A stretch of 64,000 nt of DNA, taken from assembly GCA_003988855.1 (NCBI GenBank), contig QYAI01000005.1:806001-870000 (forward strand), read 5' to 3'. Source of the DNA: Arachnopeziza araneosa (lineage: Eukaryota; Ascomycota; Leotiomycetes; Helotiales; Arachnopezizaceae). Every line of letters begins with the position of its first letter. The first letter of the stretch is position 1. Below, piece by piece: positions 45,640-56,157 of the stretch. Under the pieces are notes generated by a model. That model searched no databases, was not told the DNA's origin, and saw only the letters and a program-made list of their open reading frames with translations. The position numbers and the translations under genes were made by a program.

Positions 45640-47563
45640 AATTCCAGTTGGATCAAATATTAGATTTCAATACCAAGACCAGATGTTTTCTTCATAAACC
45701 ATGACGTGATATCCCAGTCTTTCTATCGCTTGCCCAGTGTAATTTATTAGGTCAAAGTGTCCATTGATCGTAAAAACAAGATCAAGGTCGATAGAGGAAG
45801 CGGAAAAGAGGATCAGATCCTAGCTATGCTAAGTGGCGGTTTATATGACGGTCAGCAGAATAACACTCTCTTATAACTGCATGAATTAAGTATTAGGTGG
45901 AATCGGACAACGAAATAATATCTCAGACTCTGAGCATCAATCGCATGTGTGATTTTCTCGAAGTCAGGCGCGTAGCACCTAGCCTAGAAACGCGACTCAC
46001 TTAATATTGAAAACAAAACACACAACCAAAAAAATGAAATAAAACTTGACATAAAGAGACTCAAAAGGCGAAAAAGAAAGCTCTCAACGGCCCAAGAAAA
46101 AAACCCCTCCCGCCCGGGTTTCTTCCTTGATTCTGTTACATCCCCTTCTTCCTCTATACACCTATGTTTTCGATGGTACTGCCTCATGCTGCCACATCCA
46201 GGGTTGTCGAGTCGACTTTGCTCAGACGTAGGTTGGCGGCAGATTGACTGGTAGAAATATCTTTTCACCGACGTAAACCACTACGGACTGAAAGTCAACA
46301 CAGGCTGCTAAAAGCATCCCTCGAGTAAACAAGACGACTGTTTGAAAGCCCAATTTCATTCTGATCTGGAGGTCCATTTCTTGCCTATCTCTCATCACTG
46401 TACGAGTTGAAGATTCTCTAACTTTCTTTCCGGTTTTGCATTTCTAGCTTCAAGAACCGTGTAGCCTTGAGTCGACCACTCTACTACATTTTGGCTCTCC
46501 TGCGACTCATTACATACTTAGAAATTGATGCTGGATACCAATGACACAAAGAACGAAAACAACTACAACTCTAGAGCCTATTTGGACGGATATTTAGAGT
46601 AATTCTAATGAATACCAAGAAGCTGTTGTAGACAGGTATTGTCCGGTTGATGATTTGGTATAAATTATTTCGTTTTAACACGCTGTTAAATTGGTACCGA
46701 TGACCAACTTAGTCTGTATACTGCAAGTAGATAAACAAAGAGTATAGAAATGTTAAATTAAATGTATTTTCATTATTTTAATAGCAGTGAAACGTGATTT
46801 GTGGATATCAAAATGCTCTGCTATGAAGGACACGTGACCTAAGCCTCTATCTATTCCCAGCTGGTTTGCAGGACTCTATTCTTAGACAACACACACAATA
46901 ATCCCTCCACACCTCAGGAATAAAATAACTCCCTTTGCACCAGCGGCGATTTAGATGAGGTTAGGATTCTGGACGCCGTTACATCTACAAAAGCGAGCCT
47001 AAATATTCTCTGATCTTTCTGGACGAAACCTTTCTTCCCCCGCTTTGAGTTATTTTCTTGGAGCAGGTCATCAACCCGAAGTAATACCAGACTCGATGCT
47101 TGACAACATACAACATCCTATTTGGTTTTCTTTCTTTGTAGCATTGATTAGGTCAGCACCAGACGATCCCAGGTTCCATCCTAAAATACATGTACTGTCC
47201 AGCCGAATTCAAGTCACGAGTTTCCATCAACCACTCCGAATGAGCATGACCGGAAGTCTCTACCAATTCGTAATTTGGCCCGACAACGTAGTATATGCAA
47301 ACGTCGATCCTCTAGGTATAGTTATGCAGAGTCACAAATACGAGGCTTGTATTTCCGAGCTTGACTGATCTATTGGTCTGTAATTCGCTTACCTTCGTAT
47401 CCAGAACCCTGCTTGGATAAATCGCGTGATACTTGTATAACCACTGCATATAAGAAAACGTCTGTAGTGAGATTCAGGACAGTTTTCCCCATTCCAATTT
47501 TTTTGTTGTTACATATTTGGACTTTAAAATCTTGACATTGAGAGTTTCACCACAGCTACAACA
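45640..47563. other. AT-rich gene-free region
   Basis: About 1.9 kb. The frames at 45984-46268 (minus) and 47045-47368 (plus, without an ATG) have no family signal. Nothing else was recognised. Confidence 0.4.
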
Positions 47564-48248
47564 ATGGGACTCCTTCCGAAATTATTAGCAGTGGCCTTGA
47601 CTTCGCTTGCAATCAACGCGGGCCCTGTAGTTAGACGACAAACATCTACCTGTTCGCTTTCTGGTCCCGAAAACACCTTCCCTTCTTCATTTCGCCTCTT
47701 GGCACTGGACCCATCCAAAAATGCCACTCTCACGCTCGCTCCTGTCCCTAACATCTCCTTTGACGAACCGGGGACATTGTACCTCGGAGGATCCACAGAC
47801 GCCACCTTCACGCTCACCAACTACACGCTCTTCGCCGGAACGGCCCCTTGCACCCTAGATCCACTCGCGACCAACGAGAACCTCGGACTCATCCACTGCG
47901 CTCAGAACCCCGCCGCGCGGGATGCGGGAGGGAATCCATATTTCACCATCGGCTGCCACGAGTCTCTCAACCTCCTGGTTCTGCAGGCGGCTTTTGAGAG
48001 TGCGGCGGGATCGTTCAGTGTTTGTGGTGGGTATTCCGAGAGTTTGGGCATGGACGTGTGCTCATGGCTGCAGATAACTATAGCACCGACTACTGGGCCA
48101 ACTTTGGCGAAGCTTATGTGAATCTTCAAACTTGCGGTAGGTGCTCTCGTCGACGTGACCCTTGAGGCATATTGACGTGTATTTATTAGGACAAGTTCCC
48201 GCGGGTCAGGATGCGTTGATAGTTCGAGTTATCCCAGTAACCAGTTAA
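47564..48248 (+). CDS. Small secreted protein of unknown function
   Basis: Three exons, 47564-48026, 48074-48136 and 48190-48248, give 194 residues. The two short introns (47 and 53 nt) are needed: skipping the first loses DNYSTDYWANFGEAYV, which reads as good sequence. Residues 1-19 (MGLLPKLLAVALTSLAINA) are a signal peptide, followed by VVRRQ, a possible Kex2 site. The mature part has five visible Cys-containing segments and several N-glycosylation sequons (NATL, NISF, NYTL). The fold may be a beta-rich, cell-wall-type small protein. No named family was recognised. Its small size, secretion and Cys make it effector-like, but that is inference. Confidence 0.72.
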
Positions 48249-49561
48249 GAAGCGAGGTGTATAGCCCCCTGGCGCTTCCAAACGAAAACCAAACGAGCAT
48301 TGTATCTCCGATTTATATGGCCATACTATAACTATCGAGAAATAAATGATTACCTAACTTAGTCGCTGTTTCAAAACTCAGGCCGAGGAATCTCCTCATA
48401 GCACAGGACCTATAGCTTACGTAAAAAGTACAATGACAATTACTCAAATGCTTAATATTATTTCATCTGTATCTTGAGGACATTAATTTTCGTTTAAAAT
48501 TGTCTTGGTTTGATCGGAGAAGAGTGTGTGTTAGTTAAAGAATGCCTCAATAACACTGGTCTGGAAACCTTAAATCTAGACCTCAAAGTCAATTCCTGGG
48601 TTAAGAGAAGCGCACTAGAACGGAGCCTAGAAGTCGAACCTTAGACCAGGCTCAATCAGCCTCGAGCAAACACTTAAGTTCAGGGAGGTGATTTTGGACT
48701 TGCGGGCATAATCAAATAAGATCTCATGACCTAAATGTCATAAATTTACAGCGAAAGGAGGTAAAATGCACATCAACATACGTTAATTTAAATGTAACAT
48801 TATTGAGAAATTTAAAGTTCATCATTGTGCTACATCGACTAACATGTCGTAGGCTAGTAAAGAATATCATCACAGCAAGCATACTAGATAGAATCCATCT
48901 AATCTATCCTCTCTAAGAGAGGAGGCAGAGGTCTTACTCTTATGACAGGTTTAACAAAAGGTTTCAAATCAATGACTACCTCGCGTGTCAAAATTCCTCC
49001 TTCCCAGACCTCTTTCTAAGCAGCCGAAAATGCTACCTTCTCTTCCTCATTTACTTCCCGGTCGTCGTCAAATAAACCGCTGAAAGACTTCAATGGTGTT
49101 AATATAGCCGTGCTGGGTAGTTCATCTCCTAAAAGATTGAGCTCACGCCATGTGGATCCAAACGCCGATATTGCAGGTGCATAGGGCTCTTTATTTTCCA
49201 TAGCTATCTTTAACATGTTGAAAATATCATTGTTAAGTTCTCCAGAAATTTCCACTAACTTGCAAATTGCAACTAAAGAAGCTTCGATTATTATAGAAGA
49301 CGAAGATATAGCTAGTCTTTCTGACTCTACAATAGATTGTATTGAAATTAAGTAGTTATTTAATTATAATTAATTTAGTAGTATGGGTTCGCTTATTTTT
49401 GGGTAATCGGAATAGGGGGGTGATCGGAATGGGGGTGCAGGGACTTGCTTCAACAACCTGTATGGGATTACCGGTTCAAGTAGAATTTGTTTAGACACAA
49501 CCTTACACCAAAGCTGCTCAATCAATGTTATGCGCCTGTCTTCTCACGGAATAAAATCAGC
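48249..49561. other. AT-rich region with one coding-like minus-strand fragment
   Basis: The minus-strand frame 49016-49330 reads (from upstream of any ATG) SIVESERLAISSSSIIIEAS to EEEKVAFSAA. It has reasonable composition but no start, and is probably a relic. The remainder is AT-rich with poly-T runs and no other signal. Confidence 0.35.
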
Positions 49562-50620
49562 ATGGACAATAGCACGGAATCGGAATCTACCATTAACCTT
49601 ATTCGGCTATGGATTAAAAACTGTGATTTGTGTCATCATGCATGCAAGAAAACCAGAAAGATAAAACGATTCCCCTCAATGGTTTCGTTCCGCCCTGCTT
49701 CATTTGAATAAGGATTCACCTCGAAAGATCCGCCTTGTGACAACGAATTTCAAGAGTGCATCTATACATACGCTACCTTGAGTCATTGTTGGGGCGCGGG
49801 GGAAATGTACAAGTTAACCACTTCGGTCATGGAGAGCTTCCGAACCGGAATAAAAGTGTCTGCATTACCCAAGACGTTGCGGGATGTTGCGTCGAAGCTT
49901 GGTTGCCAGTACCTCTGGATTGACTCACTATGTATAAGGCAAGATAGCCCGTCAGATTGGCAACAACAGTCATCGATCATGGGCTATATCTATGCGCATT
50001 CATTATTCAATATCTCTGCAGCTAGCTCTCCAACCGGGTTTTTCGGGCTCTTCCGGGAAAGGAATTTATCCCTTGTACAACCCTGTATCATTACACCCAA
50101 ATGGGAGCCACTTCAGAAACGGAGATCTTATATAGAACGAGGGCCGGTCCCCTTATACCCAGCGCTAAGTATGTTTGATTTGTCAGTTCAAATCGAGGCC
50201 GGTCCACTTGCCACCCGTGGCTGGGTCTTTCAGGAGCTTTGCTAGCTCCCCGTATTATTTATTTTTGTGGACAGCAAGTCTGGTGGGAGTGTTTGGAACT
50301 ACTTACCTGCGAGAGATGGCCTGTTGGCCTCCCAGCAATTGAGCATGAAACTCCGCTTGGGGTTGGTCTTACCCGCAGCGGGGGTGCACTCAGGGGTTGT
50401 AGCTTTTCAAGGACCGCGGGGCAGATCTGTGGCCTGTGTGGCTTTGCTAGATACACTTGTAGCAGGGAGGTACTTGGGGAGCAATACCTAACAAAAACCC
50501 CACTGCTGACTCGTTTAAAGGTACCTGGACCATCTGTCCACCCATCCTTTCTTCTTTCATTCCACCCCCGCCAGAGTCAGGCTTTTATGCTAGCCACGAC
50601 CATGACGCCGCAACTGGATG
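49562..50620 (+). pseudogene. HET-domain pseudogene with frameshifts
   Basis: The N-terminal part (ESTINLIRLWIKNCDLCHHA) precedes a HET core in another frame: YATLSHCWGAGEMYKL, LPKTLRDVASKLGCQYLWID, SLCIRQDSPSDWQQQSSIMG, and ATRGWVFQEL. There a one-base loss at about 50238 shifts the frame, and LAPRIIYFCGQQVWWECLE continues it. Later pieces (TCERWPVGLPAIEHETP) follow, then the coding signal fades. The start near 49562 (MDNSTESESTI) is in a different frame from the core. At least two frameshifts mark it as non-functional. Confidence 0.75.
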
Positions 50621-50937
50621 CTGCAAAGTATATTCTAATTAAAACTCTATTAACAGAAAGGTGAGTGGCCAGCGGTAGGTGTATCTTTCGGATGCTGCAC
50701 ATACGGAGCGAGGAAGTTAGGGCGAGGCAGCACGGTAACAGCAAGTCACTGGCAGAGTAGACAGTACAGTGGCTAGGTGTCGGGTGTTGCGACACGTGCT
50801 GTATGGAGAGGCCTGAGGATGCAATGGTGGTAGGACCGACCATTCCCTTGTTAGATAGGAGCCTTGTGCTTAACTTAGGTATTCAATCTCATTATTGATA
50901 TATTCCTATTACACATACTAGCCACAGACTTGCACTT

Positions 50938-51145
50938 GCAATATTCCTCTACCAGAGCACCAACCCACAGTAATGACAGTAGGAACCGTAACATCGGGGA
51001 CCAACTTAGGCTGATCTCTGAGCATGTTTGGAGGGCACTGAAGAGGAAACTGTATGAGCTCTTTCCGGATACTGAATCGCCAAAGGATTCAGCTGAATAC
51101 CTCGAAGAGCTAAAGCGGCAGTTGTGGGGTGTAGTGGTGTATTAA
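50938..51145 (+). other. Coding-like fragment, possibly a relic
   Basis: The frame reads RNIGDQLRLISEHVWRALKR followed by KLYELFPDTESPKDSAEYLE and stops at 51143-51145. It starts without an ATG. Composition is convincingly protein-like and amphipathic, but no family was recognised and it lies between a pseudogene and an oppositely oriented gene. Confidence 0.3.
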
Positions 51146-51168
51146 AGACTTTTGACTTATAATTTTAG

Positions 51169-52185
51169 CTAAGCTGGGGACAAAGCCAAGGGCAGCAGCA
51201 GTCCCACCGCAACCGAAAACGCAGTGCTACTCCATAGTGGCTCGCCGTACCTCCACGATCCCGCCTTACTAAGCCTACTTATCTTTGCCGGCTGAGCGGG
51301 ATAAAGGCACTTATAATCCCCCCAGGTATCATTTGGGGTCGTGGTGCCCAAATACGAGCCCTCCCACGAGTCAGCCGCCGGCATAGTCCAGGTGAGGTTA
51401 ATGTTCGGGCAGTCAAAATGCTGCAAGGTGTAGTTCGACCAAACCGCCGTCGGCAGGCCGTCCGCCTGAATTGTGGTGCAGCCCGTGTCGTTGAACTTGC
51501 AGCACGGCACGCTATAGCCGTTGGCGATCAGGTCGTTGTCCGTGCGGGCCGCGTATGGATATAACTGCTGGTTTTGTGTACTGTTGTACTGTGCGTACGC
51601 ATCAATCGAGGGCCATAGGCCGAACTGGCTGTCCACCGGTCTCACGTCCCCGAGCTTGGTGAAGGTGACGTAGTAATCGTCGGGCACCCGTTGCTGATAA
51701 GGGAAATAAGGGCCAAAGTTGCTACCGGTAGGATAGACCGGATACTCAATGTTGGGTCCCCCGATGACGATGGAGTACCAGTATCCTGACACATTACCAA
51801 AGGGATAAGCGCCGAGCGAAGACCAGGCACTCCAGCATCCTACATAGGAATTGATGCTCATGCTGTCGCTCCAATATGGCTGCTGCCCAGTTGGGTCGCA
51901 CACCATACCAAGAGAGGAGTAACCGAGGTAGGTATCATTCGTAGTGTTGCGGACATACTGGTTAATGGTCGCTTCGAACAGGTCCTGGAGAGGTTGAGGC
52001 GCCCAGCTTGGAGGCTGCTGGGAACTCTGTGCGATGGCTGGGTTGAGGTGACATTTTCCCGTCTGTGTGCAGTTGTTGACGGCGGGCGAGCATATACCTA
52101 TAGATTTCCATGTGTATGATGCTTCGACTAGGAGAGAGTAGATAGCTAAGACAATGCCGAACTGAAGCACATGCAGGCTGAACAT
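51169..52185 (-). CDS. Secreted, probably GPI-anchored glycoprotein
   Basis: A single exon of 338 residues. Residues 1-22 (MFSLHVLQFGIVLAIYSLLV) are a signal peptide. The mature chain has about nine N-glycosylation sequons (NNCT, NTTN, NDTY, NVSG, NSTQ, NDTG, NYTL, NLTW, NDTW), nine Cys, and many Trp/Tyr. The C-terminal tail STAFSVAVGLLLPLALSPA is hydrophobic and lacks a cytosolic basic stop, as expected for GPI attachment. Pairs of Cys around SVPCCKFNDTGC suggest disulphides. No family was recognised. The ATG at 52185 is the one that starts the signal peptide. Confidence 0.8.
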   Translation of the reverse strand: MFSLHVLQFGIVLAIYSLLVEASYTWKSIGICSPAVNNCTQTGKCHLNPAIAQSSQQPPSWAPQPLQDLFEATINQYVRNTTNDTYLGYSSLGMVCDPTGQQPYWSDSMSINSYVGCWSAWSSLGAYPFGNVSGYWYSIVIGGPNIEYPVYPTGSNFGPYFPYQQRVPDDYYVTFTKLGDVRPVDSQFGLWPSIDAYAQYNSTQNQQLYPYAARTDNDLIANGYSVPCCKFNDTGCTTIQADGLPTAVWSNYTLQHFDCPNINLTWTMPAADSWEGSYLGTTTPNDTWGDYKCLYPAQPAKISRLSKAGSWRYGEPLWSSTAFSVAVGLLLPLALSPA

Positions 52186-54709
52186 ATTTCTCTGTAGTGT
52201 GAAAAATACTTGGAGGAAGAGTGTTTCTCCAGGGCAGAGAAGCGGGAATGAACGAAACCGAAGATGCCAATGATTCGAATATCAAAGAGCCGATGCCTTC
52301 TGTCGTGATCAGCTAGACCTCTGACCCAAATATAACCCAGAAGTTGAGAAAAGGGGTCGTCGGCCTTGCTGGCGCCGGTGGCGTCTGTTGCCATGTCTCA
52401 GGTTCAGCGACATGTCAACGCAGCTGAATGTTCATTCATGCAAATCCAGCCGGGTTGTACGAACGCCCACGATAAGAAGCCATCTGGATTGTTGTCACTT
52501 TATGCGAGAAAGATGATCGCGGGGCTCAGCTATAACCCCCAGGGCTGCCATCCCGACGCTGCCGTGCGCCGTTGAAACCCGCAGATGCGGCTTCTGTTGG
52601 ACGCATTGGACGAGGCGAGCAGAGATTAGCAGGGGAGTAAAGAGCAAGTTCTGCCTTTGTTAGGTATTATTAATTTATTCCCTCAGTGCCCGTACTAACT
52701 CGACTCTAAGGTTCTATCTTGCAGTGGCATTGCATAAGCGAAGAGGAAGTGAAAAACCGTAGCCGCTTGATTGGGCTTAGAGAGGGGAGTGGAGTAGATT
52801 GAAGAATGTACTTTTAGGGGGAGGAGGCCCTGTTTTGGGCTTCCTAGGACCGACTTGGTCCCCCTGAGTATAATCGTGTAGAGTTGACAACTTTAGAGCT
52901 AGCGGAAGTTTAGCCGAGGAGCCGAAACGGGTCACCTTCGACGCTGTCTATTTACCATCGCTGTCTATTTACCATCGCTATCTATTTACCATCGCTGTCT
53001 ATTTACCATCGCTCTCGCCTTCGACTCCCCCTTGCTCACCTTTCCTCACCTTTCCTCACCTTTCCTCACCCAAAATTGCCGGTAAAGCAGCTCTGCTAAC
53101 CTTTCCGAACAGAACCAGATTTTCTTCATGTCAGGATTGGCGTGTGATAATCATCTGTTGCAAAACAGGCTGAAGGACTCTTTCATTCGTTAATCCTTAT
53201 TAGTTAAAATTCATCCAAGAGGGAAGGCTATGAAGGTTTAGAATATTTTATATACCAATCATACCAACCATACCAACTTTCACTCTCATTTTTTTCTTCT
53301 CCATTTTCAATCACTAGATATACAATTCATTTGCCATCCACCAATTCAAGTAAACTCTTCCTGAATTTGTGATCCATACGGCCTACGCCATTGAATCCAT
53401 TAGATCATCAAGTATATCAATCCACGAAAATCGCCTACCTCTGCTAGACAGTTCCCGTTCATATTTGACACGAGACTCGTTGCCATTTTCCTTCTCGAGT
53501 GCGGGAGTATGATAGCATATAAAGAAGAGAGGAGTTTCCACCACTTGATAGTGTGGCGGGGTGGCACGCACATGCCTAGATTTGGGTGATTTGGTGTACG
53601 AATTAGGACGGGGATGCCGCGCGTGACAGGCTTACACGAATAGAGTGCGACACCCAGAATACAGCTTTTGCAATCATCTCGAAGATTTTTATTTACTTGA
53701 TTTTATGCATTTTTGTTTCTTTGCCTAGGAGTACAGTTTTTGGTGTTTTCATTGCAGGGTTGAAGCTTACAGCTACGGAAGAACTTGCCAATTCGGATCA
53801 GATTTCAGATATAGAGCCGCAATTGTTTTTTGGGGTATTATAAGTAAGCATCAAGTATATCTTTGGAAAGTTTTTACTTTAAGCTCCTTAACAACTTCTT
53901 TAGGATCCTTGAGTATTATCGTCAAAACTCAACAAAAGTGATACAAGAGAATGAGGCCAAATTGAGTATGATAAGTTAAAAAGCAAGAAGTCAAAACAGA
54001 TGACGGTATGGTAAACCTTGCTCAGGATGCTCAGGCCTGTTCAAGTGAGCTCCTCAAGATGCTCAGGCAAGTTGACTGGGCCGAGGGAGCCGAGGGTAAT
54101 TAGCACCTGAGTAAGAGCGGCAAGCTTACTAACCCCCATGGTACTCAAGAGAAAAATGATTCATAATACCCAAGTCAAAAAGCCGTCAAACCACCAGCAC
54201 TTGCACCAGAAAGCACTCTGATAAACCAACCGCCCGGACCAACAGCACAACAACGCCTCTTTAACAACCCAGAGCAAAACCGCACAAAAGCACCTATCTC
54301 AGAATAAATATTCCCTACTCCCAAATCCGAGGGGAAAAGAGCGCCGCAGAATGGCCCATCTGGGACCGTAACTCCCCCTTCCACGTGCTGACTACCGTAC
54401 GTGTTATCAAACAGAATAAAACGATCTCATCCGCTCTCATTGATAGAAGGCGAAGCTTCTCAACCGTTCCATCCCCATCTTAGATCAAAGTACTCAAACC
54501 CACAACCAACCACCCGACCTCTCCCCTCCTCTCTTTTCCGCCCAGCGCCGCGTCTCATTCCATGATCCAAACCCACAACCCGTACGAGTCCACCTGGCTC
54601 CTAATAAGCACCCACCGTTCGACCGCGCGGCAGAGCAGGCGCTCGTGCGCTCCTCGTCTCATCCCCTTTCAAGATCTGCTGCAGAGGCAATAGACAGCTG
54701 CAAGGAAGC
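52186..54709. other. Gene-free region with small repeats
   Basis: About 2.5 kb. Frames are short and unconvincing on both strands. Two short tandem arrays lie at 52943-53070. Two CACGTG cores occur. Nothing else was recognised. Confidence 0.4.
52943..53070. repeat. 17-bp repeat (four copies) next to a 10-bp repeat (three copies)
   Basis: GCTGTCTATTTACCATC is repeated four times from 52943 (third copy has GCTATC). Thirty bases on, CCTTTCCTCA is repeated three times to 53070. Both are perfect or nearly so, indicating recent slippage. Confidence 0.9.
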
Positions 54710-55250
54710 GCTGCAGGACTAGGAAAAAGAAGTACGTTGACAAAGTAGGTAGAGCGATATTAATTCTTAGGAGAGACTTTATGAGAATGCTCTAATATAT
54801 ATATACTCCTACTGCTTCCTTCCCTACGTCCACAGGGGAAACACGCTCACTCACTTAGCTCCCTTCCTCCGTCCGCAATACCTAAACCGCAACGCGAACA
54901 TAAGCAAGCTCCTCGATTATAGAGAGAAAAGAAGGGATATTAAAAAGTACGTAGGGTAATGTTAATTTCTTAAGAGAGGATTGCACGGGGATTCTCTTTG
55001 ATACACACTCACTTAGCTCCCTCTCCCTCCGTCTATAATGATCAGACGGCAAGATGCGAACTTAAGCGAGCTACTCCGCTGTAGAAAAACAAGATATGCT
55101 AACAGGTAAGTAGAGCGATGCTGATCTTCAAGAGGAGATTGCACGGGGATTCTCTTGTAAACACCCCTTTTTGCTCCCTCCTTCCCTCCCTCTCTCCCTA
55201 CGTCCACAATGATCAGACCGCAAGATGCGAACTTAAGCGAGCCTCCCAAC
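54710..55250. repeat. ~160-bp tandem repeat, about three copies
   Basis: Shared phrases recur in order: CTCACTTAGCTCCCT, GATGCGAACTTAAGCGAG, GTAGAGCGAT(A/G)TTAAT, GAGATTGCACGGGGATTCTC. Copies run from about 54850, 55005 and 55167, with a partial copy before 54850. Each copy differs by a few percent. No gene is inside; it lies 0.9 kb downstream of the areA stop. Confidence 0.75.
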
Positions 55251-56157
55251 TTGGATTCACCAAGGCACTTCACATGTTCATTCTTTGCATCATCTAGACA
55301 TTACAGTCTTTCAACGACCACGAATCACGCATATGCGGAAAGTTATAGGTGGGTATCACTCGTTCGATTCAGTCCTCGCTCTGCATCCGCAGCCGTCTCG
55401 TGTCTCTCTATCTATTCTGTATCTGAGAGCGCATAGTAGCGCGTCTGCTCCACTTCGATGCCGCCGTCGCATCCCACACTTCTCAGAAACCCACTCGCAG
55501 GCCTCGCATTCATCAATGGTATCATCCTCCCCAAGCCATCCAATCATATCATCCATGATCTATTAAGCAACAAGTTCAGTCAACCAACCAGCCACCCATC
55601 CGCATCAATCATTCAAGCTTAAAGCAAAGCGTAGACCTCCTCCTATCAACCCTTCGCTCGTCGCAGCGAGCAGTTGGTCTATCTAGCTCACACATCCAGT
55701 AACGAATTCAATCCAAACCCTAAAGCATACGATGGTATCAAGAACCTTCCCCACCCCATTCCAAAGTGCCGACGGAAAGAAAAAAAATCAAAATCGCAGT
55801 CGCAATCCACCCACGCAGATGGTCCATCCGATGTGCTCGTAGCCAGAAAATAAATAGAGCAAAGCATTATTATCGCAAGACGTGGGTATGAACGAGGAAA
55901 GAATGCCTAGAGTGCCGCCCAGATTGGATCCTCATCTTCTCACTGCAAAATGTTTATCCCGTGTATATATGGTATATAGGTATAAATGCGATGCTACGCA
56001 TGCAGAGATGCATGCAGTCAACTGCCCAGAAACGCCGGCGCCAGTGTATTGTATCGTTCGTGGGAGAGCGTTGTGTTACTGACGGGATTAGAGTCGAAGT
56101 GAATCGTAAGGAAGTGTGAGAAATATCGCCGTGTCGAAACGAGAACTTTGTGACAGA
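55251..56157. other. 3' flank of areA, nothing recognised
   Basis: About 900 bp of plus-strand sequence after the tandem array. Short frames with Ser/His-rich shadow sequence are not supported. TATATATGGTATATAGGTAT at about 55962 is AT-rich and could lie in the areA 3' UTR. Confidence 0.4.
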
